A stretch of DNA of 64,000 nt from Streptomyces pyxinae (GCF_024756275.1 NZ_JANUGQ010000003.1:186001-250000), one strand, 5' to 3'; positions 29,262 through 38,214 are shown, counted from the first letter of the stretch. Translations and numbers: made by a program. The notes: generated by a model from the sequence alone, not told the origin.

Positions 29262-30638
29262 TCACGAGCCCGCGCGCCAGCCCTTCTCGTCGACCCCTCC
29301 GGGCACCGCGTCTCCCCGCTCGTACGGTTCCCGGGTGAAGACGAAGGATCCGAGGTCGAGATGGCTCACCGAACCGTCCGGGTGCCGCACCACGCGCAGG
29401 GTCTCCCCCGCGTAGTAGCCGTCGAGACCGGTCCAGGTGCCGTCCCCCGCCGCACGGAACCGGGCGGCACGGCCGGGTCCCCGGAGCGGGCCCAGCTGGA
29501 CTCCGCCGTCGGCGGCGAGGCGGAGCCCGTACGCATAAGTGCCCCAGTACCAGGGGCCGGTCAGCTCCAGCAGAGCCGGGTCCACCGAGCGCGCCGGGCG
29601 CCAGGGCTCCGGGATCCGCGGCTCGGCCTCCGCCACGATCCGCACCAGATCGGCCGCCACGGCACCGGGCTGCGGCCCGGAGGTCGCATTGGCCAGCGCC
29701 ACGGCCACCACGTCGTCCCGCACACTCACCCAGAGACCGGCGACAAAACCGGGCAGTGAACCACCGTGGCCGATCAGTTCACGGCCCTCGCGCCGGACCA
29801 GCTGGAGCCCCAGGCCGTAGCAGTCCGTGTCCCCGGTCTCCGGGGGCACGGCCGGCACCCGCATCTCCGCCACCGACTCCCCGCTCAGCACCCGGGAGTC
29901 GCCGGTGGCGAGGAAGGAGCCGAACCGGCAGAGGTCACCGGCGGTGGACCACAGCTGCCCGGCCGGGGCCATCAGCCCCAGATCTTCGGCCGGCTCCGGC
30001 AGCACCGCGTCTGCCCAGGGATGCACCGCCCAGCCCGAGGCGTGGGGAGCGACCGCCCGGGTGGTCGTCCGGTCCAGCCCGAGCGGCTCCAGGATCTCCG
30101 ACCGCAGCGCCTCCTCCCAGGAGACTCCGCGCACCGCCGCCACCAGCGAACCGAGCAGGGTGTAGCCCGGGTTCGAGTAGTGATGGCGTCGGCCGACCGG
30201 GTGGAGCAGTGGCTGCTCGCCCAGTACGTCGGGAAGCCCGGGGCGCAGTTCCCCCGGGGTGCGCTCCCACCAGGGCGCCGGGGCCTCGGCCGCCAGCCCC
30301 GCGCTGTGGCCGAGGAGCTGGCCCACGGTCACCGTGCCGACCCCCGTCCCCGGCAGATGCCTCTCCAGCGGGTCCGAGAGATCCAGCAGCCCCTCGTCCC
30401 GCAGGCGCAGCACCAGAACGGCGGTGAAGGTCTTGGTGATCGACCCGATCCGGTACTGGGTATCGGCGTCTGGCACCGTACCGTCGACTTCGCCCCGGCC
30501 GGCCGACCAGACTGGCTCACCGCCCCTGGCCACCGCCCCGACCAGCGACGGCGCCCGCCCCTCGGACTGCCCGGCGGCCACCCGGTGCAGCAGGGCGCGG
30601 CGCGTACCGGACAGCAGTTCTCGCTCATATGCGTTCAT
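29262..30638 (-). CDS. Serine beta-lactamase-like hydrolase (class C / DD-peptidase fold)
   Basis: 458 residues. SITK (nucleophile S66, base K69), the tyrosine motif YSN (155-157) and HGGSLPG near residue 300 make up the class C beta-lactamase/esterase active site. No signal peptide is visible, so it is more likely a cytoplasmic esterase or D-aminopeptidase-like enzyme than a resistance factor. A C-terminal beta-rich region (about 360-458) resembles the domain often fused to these enzymes. The start at ATG 30638 is chosen on protein features; a GTG/ATG pair at 30737/30734, overlapping the upstream GNAT stop, would add about 33 basic residues. Confidence 0.83.
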   Translation of the reverse strand: MNAYERELLSGTRRALLHRVAAGQSEGRAPSLVGAVARGGEPVWSAGRGEVDGTVPDADTQYRIGSITKTFTAVLVLRLRDEGLLDLSDPLERHLPGTGVGTVTVGQLLGHSAGLAAEAPAPWWERTPGELRPGLPDVLGEQPLLHPVGRRHHYSNPGYTLLGSLVAAVRGVSWEEALRSEILEPLGLDRTTTRAVAPHASGWAVHPWADAVLPEPAEDLGLMAPAGQLWSTAGDLCRFGSFLATGDSRVLSGESVAEMRVPAVPPETGDTDCYGLGLQLVRREGRELIGHGGSLPGFVAGLWVSVRDDVVAVALANATSGPQPGAVAADLVRIVAEAEPRIPEPWRPARSVDPALLELTGPWYWGTYAYGLRLAADGGVQLGPLRGPGRAARFRAAGDGTWTGLDGYYAGETLRVVRHPDGSVSHLDLGSFVFTREPYERGDAVPGGVDEKGWRAGS

Positions 30639-30733
30639 GGCCCCACAACTACCGTCCAGGGCCGCCGGCAGTCGACCGCGCCGGAGTCGTCCCCACCGCC
30701 TCGGTCCGCCCGCCGGATCGCCGGGTGCGGTCA

Positions 30734-31243
30734 TCACTCCCGGTGCTCCGGGCGGGGCAGGCGAAAGCGAGCGAGGTTTCCCTCGGTGGCCCAGCGGTGG
30801 AAGCCCGCCTTCTCCAGCACGCGCACGGAGGCGGGATTCGACAGTTCCGCGCCGGCCGTCACGGTGCGGACGCCCGGCGCCGTGAGGGCGAAGTCCGCCA
30901 GCGCCCGCGCGGCCTCCGAGGCGTACCCCCGGCCCCGGCGGGAGCCCACGATCCCGTAACCGAGCTCGACGGCCCCCTCCTCGGGCGGCCAGAACACCCC
31001 GATGGAGCCCACCACCAGACCGCCGGCGCGCTCGGTGATCAGCCGGTGGCCGTACTCACCGAGCCAGGCGGGATGCTCTCCGAGCAGGCCGGCGATCACC
31101 TGGTCCCCCTCGGCGGGGAAGTCGTCCGCCCACCCGGCCGGCCGCGCTCCGGTGAGCACCGCGTCCGCCTCCTCCGGTGTCCAGCACCGCAGCAGGAGCC
31201 GCTCGGTCACCAGTGGGGCATGGTCGGAAGCGGAGAGAGTCAC
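30734..31243 (-). CDS. GNAT N-acetyltransferase, RimJ/RimL type
   Basis: 169 residues. The N-terminal TERLLLRCWTPEEAD, the mid-domain VELGYGIVGSRRGRGYASEA and the late NPASVRVLEKAGF are the hallmarks of the RimJ/RimL acetyltransferases. The substrate is unknown. The GTG start at 31243 is fixed by AGGAG with a five-base spacing. It lies just upstream of the beta-lactamase-like gene on the same strand and probably shares its mRNA. Confidence 0.87.
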   Translation of the reverse strand: MTLSASDHAPLVTERLLLRCWTPEEADAVLTGARPAGWADDFPAEGDQVIAGLLGEHPAWLGEYGHRLITERAGGLVVGSIGVFWPPEEGAVELGYGIVGSRRGRGYASEAARALADFALTAPGVRTVTAGAELSNPASVRVLEKAGFHRWATEGNLARFRLPRPEHRE

Positions 31244-31538
31244 GGGCACTCCTGGCCTGGGGAACGAGCCGGGCGCGGAGTTCTCCGCGCGAGCCGGACA
31301 AGGGGCATACGGGCAGGGCCTGCGGCGGTCCGTACGCGTCCGTCCTCGTCCGGCCGGTCGGGCGACCGTCGCGCCGGAGCGAGAGTAACGATCACCGACG
31401 GCACCAACCACCCGTTTACGCCACAGGCCACGGCAGCGGCCCGGCGCCCACTCCACCGGGGCCCGGCGTCCCCGATCCGGCCGAAGAGCCCCGACCGGCC
31501 GGTGGCCGCTTCTATGCTGCCCGGGGGAGGGAGTGATC

Positions 31539-32321
31539 GTGCGGTATGTGATCGTGGAGGCCGAGGAGCCGGAGCCCGGTGCCCCGCCGAGAGTGACGGA
31601 CACACAGGTGGTCTCCTACGCCATGAAGGGCGTCGAGGACCACTCGGTGGCCAATGCGACGATCAGCTCGACCGTCGCTCACGAGTTCCTGGGCATACGG
31701 GACCTGACCACGGGGAAACCCCGGTACTTCGTGCCGACCGGCGCGTCATTGACGCAGCGACACCTGCCTCGCCACCACGGCAGGGGCCCGAGGTTCCGCG
31801 GCAGTGCCGACCGGCTCCATCTGGACTTCGACAACACCTATCCGTCGATCGTCGAGCACAGCCACCGAGGCATCGCGCGGGCCGTCACCGACGGGGACAT
31901 CGAGCTGTTCGGGCTCGCGGTCCAGCATCTTCCGGCAGCCGAGGCGCGCAAACTCACCGACCGCTTCTCCTTCCTCGTCTCGATGCGGGTCCGCTGCCTC
32001 CCCCTCATGAGCTCGCACATCGAGGTCGCCTATGTTCTGGTGAAGGAGTTGCTGGACAGCGGGTTCGCCGCGAAGGGCGATTTCCGGAACACCCTCAACG
32101 ACATGCTGATCCTGGCCGTCGCCCTGGAGGCCGTATCGGCTGGAGGAGTCTTCGAGACCCGGGACAAACTGCTCGGGACGCTCGCCCGCCCCTACTTCGA
32201 CAGCATGAGCCAGCATGGGGACCTGATCCGGTTCGTGCGGAACCCGGTGTCCCGGGCCCGCAGACCGAACCGGGACAGCAAGGGGTACATCAACGCCGGA
32301 TGGCGCTACCAGTTCCGCTGA
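31539..32321 (+). CDS. PIN-like domain protein, candidate RNase
   Basis: 260 residues, not obviously a known family. The N-terminal TDTQVVSYAMKG resembles the first strand of PIN/VapC nucleases (DTxxLxxxxKG). AHEFLGIR fits the conserved Glu helix, RNTLNDMLILAVAL fits the third acidic position, and FETRDKLL fits the fourth (TRDxxF). The putative metal ligands are D21, E49, D188 and D209. The stretch between (about 55-175) is longer than in VapC. No antitoxin gene precedes it. The start is GTG 31539, six bases behind GGGGGAGGGA; GTG 31533 lies too close. Its base composition is slightly less GC-rich than its neighbours. A TATGCT box (31512-31517) is a possible -10. Confidence 0.6.
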   Translation: MRYVIVEAEEPEPGAPPRVTDTQVVSYAMKGVEDHSVANATISSTVAHEFLGIRDLTTGKPRYFVPTGASLTQRHLPRHHGRGPRFRGSADRLHLDFDNTYPSIVEHSHRGIARAVTDGDIELFGLAVQHLPAAEARKLTDRFSFLVSMRVRCLPLMSSHIEVAYVLVKELLDSGFAAKGDFRNTLNDMLILAVALEAVSAGGVFETRDKLLGTLARPYFDSMSQHGDLIRFVRNPVSRARRPNRDSKGYINAGWRYQFR

Positions 32322-32382
32322 CCACCCGCCCCCGCTCCACCCGGCCGATCCCGCCAGCGGACCGCACCGCTGCCCGGGGACG

Positions 32383-32778
32383 TCACGAACCCGTACCGGC
32401 AGCCGTCCGTTCCACCCACTCGCGCACGGACACTGCTCGCTCGATGCGGCTGACGATGTCCTTCTTGGACGCCGTGTCCAAGGTCTCCGGAAGCCTGTCG
32501 AAGGTGCCGGGAAGGACGTCGAGCAGACCCAGGATCTGTTCACCGGTGTGGACGGTCAGCAGCTGCCGGCACCTCCACTGCACTGGCATCTCGGGGCGGT
32601 GCGTGAGCCGCTGCACGAGCGTCGGGAACAGATAGTGCGTCGCCTCCGCGGCGAGGTGCTCGCGGAGCCAGCCGACCGGGAGCCGCTGGCTGAAGCCGTG
32701 CATGGCGGCCTCTTGGGCCAGGTCCAGGAGCTGAGCGGTGTCGACGGCTCGAACAGTGCGGGGAAGGGCCGAGGTCAT
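32383..32778 (-). CDS. Hypothetical helical protein
   Basis: 131 residues from the ATG at 32778. It is predominantly helical with two leucine-rich stretches and a basic C-terminal third (TASKKDIVSRIERAVSVREW). I do not recognise it. The same frame stays open to a TTG at 32943, and codons near that end (SEWEGHDPEDLTSEEFEEARGLP) look coding, so the true protein may be up to 186 residues, or a small separate gene may lie there. Neither start has a Shine-Dalgarno sequence. It converges on the PIN-like gene (61-bp gap) and lies downstream of dnaB on the same strand. Confidence 0.5.
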   Translation of the reverse strand: MTSALPRTVRAVDTAQLLDLAQEAAMHGFSQRLPVGWLREHLAAEATHYLFPTLVQRLTHRPEMPVQWRCRQLLTVHTGEQILGLLDVLPGTFDRLPETLDTASKKDIVSRIERAVSVREWVERTAAGTGS

Positions 32779-32972
32779 GCCGAGATGATGCCAAGCCCCC
32801 CCGCGGGGCCGAGAGGTCGGCGGACCGGGATGCGATCTGGCGCCGGGCAGCCCCCGGGCCTCCTCGAACTCCTCGGAGGTGAGGTCTTCGGGGTCGTGGC
32901 CTTCCCATTCCGAGACGCGCGACCCGGCGGTGGTACCGATCAAGAGCTGACGGCCTGCAAGGTGGCGGTGGA

Positions 32973-34475
32973 TCAGGTCTGGGCCATGTCCACGAAGCGG
33001 GAGTAGTGGCCCTGGAAGGCGACGGTGATCGTGGCCGTGGGACCGTTACGGTGCTTGGCGACGATCAGGTCCGCCTCGCCGGCCCGGGGGGACTCCTTCT
33101 CGTACGCGTCCTCCCGGTGCAGCAGGATGACCATGTCGGCGTCCTGCTCGATGGAGCCGGACTCACGCAGGTCGGACACCATCGGCTTCTTGTCGGTGCG
33201 CTGTTCGGGGCCTCGGTTCAGCTGTGACAGGGCGATGACCGGGAGCTCCAGCTCCTTCGCCAGCAGCTTCAGGTTTCGCGACATGTCGGAGACCTCCTGC
33301 TGGCGGCTCTCGGCGCGCTTGGAGCCGCCGGACTGCATCAGCTGGAGATAGTCGATGACCACGAGCTTGAGGTTGTTGCGCTGCTTGAGGCGGCGGCACT
33401 TGGCCCGGATCTCCATCATCGACAGGTTGGGGGAGTCGTCGATGTAGAGCGGGGCCTGCGAGACGTCCGGCATCCGCCGCGCCAGCCGGGTCCAGTCTTC
33501 GTCGGTCATGGTGCCGGAACGCATGTGGTGCAGCGCCACCCGGGCCTCCGCCGAGAGCAGGCGCATGGCGATCTCGTTGCGGCCCATCTCCAGGGAGAAG
33601 ATCACGCTCGGCAGGTTGTTCTTGATCGAACAGGCCCGGGCGAAGTCCAGCGCCAGGGTGGACTTACCCATCGCGGGACGTGCGGCGATCACGATCATCT
33701 GACCGGGATGGAGGCCGTTGGTCAGCGAGTCGAAGTCGGTGAAGCCGGTCGGCACACCGGTCATCTCACCGCTGCGCGAGCCGATCGCCTCGATCTCGTC
33801 CAGCGCGCCTTCCATGATGTCGCCGAGCGGCAGGTAGTCCTCGCTGGTGCGCTGCTCGGTGACGGCGTAGATCTCCGCTTGGGCGGAGTTCACGATCTCG
33901 TCGACGTCGCCGTCCGCGGCGTATCCCATCTGGGTGATCTTGGTGCCCGCCTCCACCAGCCGCCGCAGTACAGCGCGCTCATGGACGATCTCCGCGTAGT
34001 ACGAGGCATTGGCCGCCGTCGGCACCGACTGCACCAGGGTGTGCAGATACGAGGCACCGCCGACCCGGTTGATCTCCCCGCGCTTGGTGAGTTCCGCGCC
34101 CACCGTGATGGGGTCGGCGGGCTCGCCCTTGGCGTAGAGATCGAGGATGGCCTGGTAGACCGTCTCGTGGGCAGGGCGGTAGAAGTCATGGCCCTTGATG
34201 ATCTCCACGACGTCCGCGATGGCGTCCTTGGAGAGGAGCATGCCGCCCAGCACCGACTGCTCGGCGTCCAGGTCCTGCGGCGGCACCCGCTCGAAGCCGC
34301 CCGCGCCGCTGTCCCAGGGGCCGCCGCCGTCCTCCCGGTCGGGCTGATCGTCGCGGCCACGGCCACGCCCCCGGCCTTCGCCGCCCCGGCCCTCCCCGCG
34401 CCGGCGGGAGGCGGGAAGGCGGTCGCTGGGACCGGTCTCGGCCCAGGGGTCGTCCATGGGCTCGGAAACACTCAC
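32973..34475 (-). CDS. dnaB: Replicative DNA helicase
   Basis: Hexameric 5'-3' helicase at the replication fork, 500 residues. The N-terminal primase-interacting domain (about 61-165) is followed by the RecA-like motor with Walker A ARPAMGKST (about 265-273), Walker B LVVIDYLQLM, and the DnaB motifs SDLRESGSIEQDADMV and RNGPTATITVAFQGHYSRF. There is no intein. A Gly/Arg-rich, strongly charged leader (about residues 24-48) precedes the helicase fold. The start is GTG 34475 behind GGAGG with seven bases between; the open frame upstream is noncoding. A DnaA-box cluster lies in its 5' region. Confidence 0.96.
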   Translation of the reverse strand: MSVSEPMDDPWAETGPSDRLPASRRRGEGRGGEGRGRGRGRDDQPDREDGGGPWDSGAGGFERVPPQDLDAEQSVLGGMLLSKDAIADVVEIIKGHDFYRPAHETVYQAILDLYAKGEPADPITVGAELTKRGEINRVGGASYLHTLVQSVPTAANASYYAEIVHERAVLRRLVEAGTKITQMGYAADGDVDEIVNSAQAEIYAVTEQRTSEDYLPLGDIMEGALDEIEAIGSRSGEMTGVPTGFTDFDSLTNGLHPGQMIVIAARPAMGKSTLALDFARACSIKNNLPSVIFSLEMGRNEIAMRLLSAEARVALHHMRSGTMTDEDWTRLARRMPDVSQAPLYIDDSPNLSMMEIRAKCRRLKQRNNLKLVVIDYLQLMQSGGSKRAESRQQEVSDMSRNLKLLAKELELPVIALSQLNRGPEQRTDKKPMVSDLRESGSIEQDADMVILLHREDAYEKESPRAGEADLIVAKHRNGPTATITVAFQGHYSRFVDMAQT

Positions 34476-34898
34476 CGGCCCGCCTCCTCCCGTCCGCCTC
34501 GCGGACCTCGCCGTGCCACTCTTTCTTACGCCACGGCTCTGACAAACAAGAGGCTCTACTCCGCTTCCGGCACGTCGGGCGCCGGACCACGGTAGGCCCG
34601 CGGGCACCGTCAGCCAATCTGGTTATCCACAGGGCCTGTGGGTGAAGGCGCCGATGCTGTGGAGAACCCGCGGGAACCTGTGCACGGACCGGGGGACAGC
34701 CGTGTGGACAAACTCATAGCCGCACCTTCGGGACGGCGCTGACCTGCTGTTTTTCCATCCACCGGCTGTGGGAGAGAAAAACTTTCCCGGCCGGGTCACG
34801 ATCGGCGGCAGCGCACCTCCGAGCGGCCGCCCGGACAGCTACAAGTAAGGCCCGTGCATCTTTTGCATCCCTTACCTGTGGAAGATTAGATTGCCCCC
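34476..34898. other. Divergent intergenic region dnaB / MATE
   Basis: 423 bp with no gene. It is locally less GC-rich than its surroundings and holds three good DnaA boxes plus weaker TGTGG-type matches near 34637, 34767 and 34877. Promoters for dnaB (minus) and the MATE gene (plus) must both lie here. Confidence 0.7.
34623..34711. promoter_or_regulatory. DnaA-box cluster upstream of dnaB
   Basis: TTATCCACA on the plus strand at 34623-34631 is the E. coli consensus. TTCTCCACA on the minus strand is at 34658-34666, and TTGTCCACA on the minus strand at 34703-34711 is the Streptomyces consensus. Spacings are 35 and 45 bp. The cluster is far smaller than oriC and lies beside dnaB rather than dnaA. 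Confidence 0.72.
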
Positions 34899-36236
34899 AT
34901 GTCCCAGGCCTCCGCACCCCCCGGTCCGACCCGGCGGCGGTACGACCGGGAGATCCTCTCCCTCGCCCTGCCGGCCTTCGGGGCACTCGTCGCCGAGCCG
35001 CTCTTCCTCATGGTCGACAGTGCCATCATCGGCCATCTCGGCACCGCCCAGCTCGCCGGTCTGGCGGTCGCCGCCGCCCTGCTCTCCACCGCCGTGAGCG
35101 TCTTCGTCTTCCTCGCCTACGCCACCACGGCGGCCGTCGCACGCCGCGTGGGCGCGGACGAGTTGCCCGCGGCGATCCGGCAGGGCATGGACGGCATCTG
35201 GCTCGCCCTGCTCCTGGGCACCGCCGTCGCCGCTCTCACCCTGCCGGCCGCGCCCTGGTTGGTCAGCCTCTTCGGCGCCTCCGACACCGCGGCTCCGTAC
35301 GCGGTCACCTATCTCCGGATCTCCACCCTGGGCATCCCGGCCATGCTGATCGTGCTGGCGGCCACCGGGGTTCTCCGCGGGCTCCAGGACACCCGGACCC
35401 CGCTCCGGGTGGCGATCGGCGGCTTCGCGGCCAACGCCGCGCTCAACGCGGGCCTGGTGTACGGCGCCGGGCTCGGCATCGCGGGCTCGGCCTGGGGCAC
35501 GGTCATCGCCCAGTGCGCCATGGCCGCCGCCTATCTCGCCGTCGTCGTCCGTGGCGCCCGCCGTCACGGCGCCACGCTCCGGCCCGATGCCGCCGGCATC
35601 CGGGCCTGCGCCCGGGCGGGTGCTCCCCTGCTCGTCCGTACGCTCTCGCTGCGTGCCGTCCTGATGATCGCCACTGCCGTGGCCGCCCGTCTCGGTGACG
35701 CCGAGGTCGCGGCCCATCAGGTGATCCTTTCGTTGTGGAGCCTGATGGCCTTCGCCCTGGACGCCATCGCCATCGCGGGACAGGCGATCATCGGGCGCTG
35801 CCTGGGCGCCGGGGACTCCGGGACCGCGCGCCAGGTATGCCGCCGCATGGTGTGGTGGGGCACCCTCTCCGGACTGGTGCTCGGGGCGCTCCTCGTACTG
35901 GCCCGGCCCCTCTTCGTGCCGCTCTTCACCGGCGACCACACCGTCCAGGACACCCTGCTGCCGGCGCTGCTGGTGGTGGCGCTCTCCCAGCCGGTGGCCG
36001 GAGTGGTCTTCGTCCTCGACGGGGTGCTGATGGGTGCCGGCGACGGGCCGTATCTGGCCGGTGCCATGGTGGTCACGCTGGCCGTCTTCGCTCCGGCCGC
36101 ACTGCTCGTTCCCGTGCTCGGCGGTGGGCTGACCGCCCTCTGGTGGGCGATGACGCTGATGATGGCCGTACGACTGCTGACGCTCGGGCTCCGGATGCGC
36201 TCGGGGCGCTGGCTGGTCACGGGCGCCACGCGCTGA
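34899..36236 (+). CDS. MATE family efflux transporter (DinF-like)
   Basis: 445 residues with 12 helices in two six-helix halves. ILSLALPAFGALVAEPLFLMVD and VAAHQVILSLWSLMAFALDAIAIAGQ are the family signatures in each half. It should export cationic drugs or metabolites by Na+ or H+ antiport. It is divergent from dnaB. Its likely end signal is the 52-bp parS-centred palindrome 87 bp downstream. Confidence 0.9.
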   Translation: MSQASAPPGPTRRRYDREILSLALPAFGALVAEPLFLMVDSAIIGHLGTAQLAGLAVAAALLSTAVSVFVFLAYATTAAVARRVGADELPAAIRQGMDGIWLALLLGTAVAALTLPAAPWLVSLFGASDTAAPYAVTYLRISTLGIPAMLIVLAATGVLRGLQDTRTPLRVAIGGFAANAALNAGLVYGAGLGIAGSAWGTVIAQCAMAAAYLAVVVRGARRHGATLRPDAAGIRACARAGAPLLVRTLSLRAVLMIATAVAARLGDAEVAAHQVILSLWSLMAFALDAIAIAGQAIIGRCLGAGDSGTARQVCRRMVWWGTLSGLVLGALLVLARPLFVPLFTGDHTVQDTLLPALLVVALSQPVAGVVFVLDGVLMGAGDGPYLAGAMVVTLAVFAPAALLVPVLGGGLTALWWAMTLMMAVRLLTLGLRMRSGRWLVTGATR

Positions 36237-36322
36237 GCCTCCCCGGGCCGTACCGCTCCGGGCACGACCGGCCCTCCCACGCATGCCCCCGAGGCCACGA
36301 GCTCCGGCCTGGGCTCCGGCCT

Positions 36323-36374
36323 CCGGTTCCCGGGGTCGGGTGTTTCACGTGAAACACCCGACCCCGGGAACCGG
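36323..36374. repeat. 52-bp perfect palindrome centred on parS
   Basis: Every base from 36323 to 36348 pairs with its partner from 36374 back to 36349, with no loop and no mismatch. The inner 14-16 bp are parS; the outer 18 bp on each side are unrelated GC-rich sequence. As RNA it would be a very strong hairpin and could end MATE transcription. Confidence 0.95.
36342..36355. other. parS: parS site 6
   Basis: Exact core with ideal T/A flanks, at the centre of the 52-bp palindrome, between the convergent MATE and rplI genes. Confidence 0.97.
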
Positions 36375-36385
36375 TCTGTACAGCG

Positions 36386-36420
36386 GAAGGGGCCGCACTC
36401 ACGAGGAGTGCGGCCCCTTC
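36386..36420 (-). terminator. Terminator of the rpsF-ssb-rpsR-rplI operon
   Basis: Perfect 15-bp stem (36386-36400 with 36406-36420) with a 5-base loop, starting 38 bp past the rplI stop. Confidence 0.87.
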
Positions 36421-36457
36421 CCGTACTACCGACGCGTACCGCGCGGCGGGACGCTGC

Positions 36458-36904
36458 TCAGGCGGCGACGATCTCGATGTCGGCCTTGGCGGCGACCTCG
36501 GCGTGCAGGCGCACGGAGACCTGGTGCGAGCCCAGGGTCTTGATCGGCGAACCGAGCTCGATGCGACGCTTGTCCACCTCCGGGCCACCCGAGGACTTGA
36601 TCGCCGAGGCGATGTCCGCCGGGGTGACCGAGCCGAAGAGGCGGCCGGAGTCGCCGGAGCGAACGGCCAGACGCACCTTCAGGCCCTCGAGCTGAGCCTT
36701 GACCTCATTGGCCTGCTCGATGGTCGCGATCTCGTGGATCTTGCGGGCGCGGCGGATCTGCGCCACGTCCTTCTCGCCGCCCTTGGTCCAGCGGATCGCG
36801 AAACCGCGCGGGACCAGGTAGTTGCGAGCGTAGCCGTCCTTGACGTCGACGACGTCGCCGGCGGCGCCGAGGCCGGAGACCTCGTGAGTGAGGATGATCT
36901 TCAT
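36458..36904 (-). CDS. rplI: 50S ribosomal protein L9
   Basis: 148 residues. The N-terminal domain with the signature [19 protein letters not shown] binds 23S rRNA. A long helix joins it to the C-terminal domain (about 80-148, [11 protein letters not shown]). Last gene of the rpsF-ssb-rpsR-rplI operon, 17 bp after rpsR. Confidence 0.98.
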   Translation of the reverse strand: MKIILTHEVSGLGAAGDVVDVKDGYARNYLVPRGFAIRWTKGGEKDVAQIRRARKIHEIATIEQANEVKAQLEGLKVRLAVRSGDSGRLFGSVTPADIASAIKSSGGPEVDKRRIELGSPIKTLGSHQVSVRLHAEVAAKADIEIVAA

Positions 36905-36921
36905 GATTCGGTCACCCTCCC

Positions 36922-37158
36922 TTAGCGCGCGGTGGACGTGTAGGGCAGCAGCGCCATCTCACGGCTGTTCTTGACGGCCGTGGCGACGTCACGCTGGTGC
37001 TGCGTGCAGTTGCCGGTCACGCGGCGGGCACGGATCTTGCCGCGGTCGGAAATGAACTTCCGCAGCATGTTCGTGTCCTTGTAGTCCACGTAAGCGGTCT
37101 TGTCCTTGCAGAATGCGCAGACCTTCTTCTTCGGCTTGCGCACAGGCGGCTTCGCCAT
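36922..37158 (-). CDS. rpsR: 30S ribosomal protein S18
   Basis: 78 residues. It is the zinc-binding (C+) form, with CAFC near the N-terminus and a later Cys in GNCTQHQR. It binds S6 on the small-subunit platform. Streptomyces often carry a second, zinc-free paralogue elsewhere; the C+ form sits in this operon. It lies 68 bp after ssb. Confidence 0.97.
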   Translation of the reverse strand: MAKPPVRKPKKKVCAFCKDKTAYVDYKDTNMLRKFISDRGKIRARRVTGNCTQHQRDVATAVKNSREMALLPYTSTAR

Positions 37159-37226
37159 GTGTGTTTCTCCTGTGTGATCAAGAAGTGGGGTACGAACCGA
37201 CTTCCGGGAGGCCCTGAGCGGGCTTC

Positions 37227-37805
37227 CTAGAAGGGGGGCTCGTCCGAGTAGCCGCCGCCGCTGGAGCTACCGCCCCAGCCGCCACCGCCGCCCTGCTGCT
37301 GGCCACCGCCGGCCGGCGCTCCGGTCGCCCACGGGTCGTCGGCGGGACCGCCGCCACCCTGCTGGCCACCGCCGGAGCCGCCGCCCCAGTTGCCGCCGCC
37401 CTGCTGCTGGCCACCGCCGTAGCCGCCCTGGCCGCCGCGACCGGTGGTCTTGGTGACCTTGGCCGTGGCGTTCTTGAGGCTGGGGCCGACTTCCTCGACG
37501 TCCAGCTCGAAGACCGTGCGCTTGACGCCCTCGCGGTCCTCGTAGGACCGCTGCTTGAGCCGGCCCTGCACGACGACACGCATGCCGCGCTGGAGCGACT
37601 CCGCGACGTTCTCCGCCGCCTGGCGCCAGACCGAGCAGGTCAGGAAGAGGCTCTCGCCGTCCTTCCACTCATTGGTCTGGCGGTCGAAGGTGCGGGGAGT
37701 GGACGCGACACGGAACTTCGCGACCGCCGCACCGGACGGGGTGAAGCGCAGCTCGGGGTCGTCGACAAGATTGCCGACGACCGTGATGACGGTCTCGCCT
37801 GCCAT
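37227..37805 (-). CDS. ssb: Single-stranded DNA-binding protein
   Basis: 192 residues. The OB fold (about 1-110: [20 protein letters not shown]) is followed by a long Gly/Gln-rich linker and the acidic tip YSDEPPF that recruits partner proteins. It is the essential SSB, co-transcribed with ribosomal genes as in other actinobacteria. The linker is nearly pure GGQQQ/GGGG repeats. Confidence 0.97.
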   Translation of the reverse strand: MAGETVITVVGNLVDDPELRFTPSGAAVAKFRVASTPRTFDRQTNEWKDGESLFLTCSVWRQAAENVAESLQRGMRVVVQGRLKQRSYEDREGVKRTVFELDVEEVGPSLKNATAKVTKTTGRGGQGGYGGGQQQGGGNWGGGSGGGQQGGGGPADDPWATGAPAGGGQQQGGGGGWGGSSSGGGYSDEPPF

Positions 37806-37876
37806 GGGGAACCTCTCGGCGGGATTGCTGCTGGCTGCTTGCTGCTACTCGGACCCGGAACCGCTGAGCGGGATGC

Positions 37877-38167
37877 TCAGTGGGTCTCGGGACGGAGGAC
37901 CTTGGTCCGGAGGACCGACTCGTTCAGGTTCATCTGCCGGTCGAGCTCCTTGACGACCGCGGGCTCGGCCTGCAGGTCGATGACCGAGTAGATGCCCTCG
38001 GGCTTCTTCTTGATCTCGTAGGCGAGACGACGACGGCCCCAGGTGTCGACCTTCTCCACCTTTCCGTTGCCCTCACGGACGACGGAGAGGAAGTTCTCGA
38101 TCAGCGGGGAGACAGCACGCTCCTCGAGATCGGGGTCGAGGATGACCATCACCTCGTAGTGACGCAT
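37877..38167 (-). CDS. rpsF: 30S ribosomal protein S6
   Basis: 96 residues; [19 protein letters not shown] is the S6 N-terminus. The ATG at 38167 has a strong AAAGGAGGTGG ribosome binding site. First gene of the operon; the open frame upstream is not coding. A hairpin in the leader may have a regulatory role. Confidence 0.97.
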   Translation of the reverse strand: MRHYEVMVILDPDLEERAVSPLIENFLSVVREGNGKVEKVDTWGRRRLAYEIKKKPEGIYSVIDLQAEPAVVKELDRQMNLNESVLRTKVLRPETH

Positions 38168-38195
38168 GTGGAACCCACCTCCTTTGGACTCAGCG

Positions 38196-38214
38196 GCCAC
38201 GGTCGTTCCGTGGC
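38196..38214 (-). promoter_or_regulatory. Leader hairpin ahead of rpsF
   Basis: GCCACGG/CCGTGGC, a 7-bp stem with a 5-base loop, ends 28 bases before the rpsF ATG. It could be part of an S6:S18-type autoregulatory leader, which contains a CCG-bearing stem; that family match is inference. Confidence 0.35.

Noticed and set aside
29262..30638. Antibiotic-resistance beta-lactamase
   Set aside because: No signal peptide is visible and the fold is shared with esterases and peptidases; a resistance role is not supported.
34476..34898. The DnaA-box region as the chromosomal origin
   Set aside because: Streptomyces oriC has well over ten boxes and lies between dnaA and dnaN; this has three good boxes beside dnaB.
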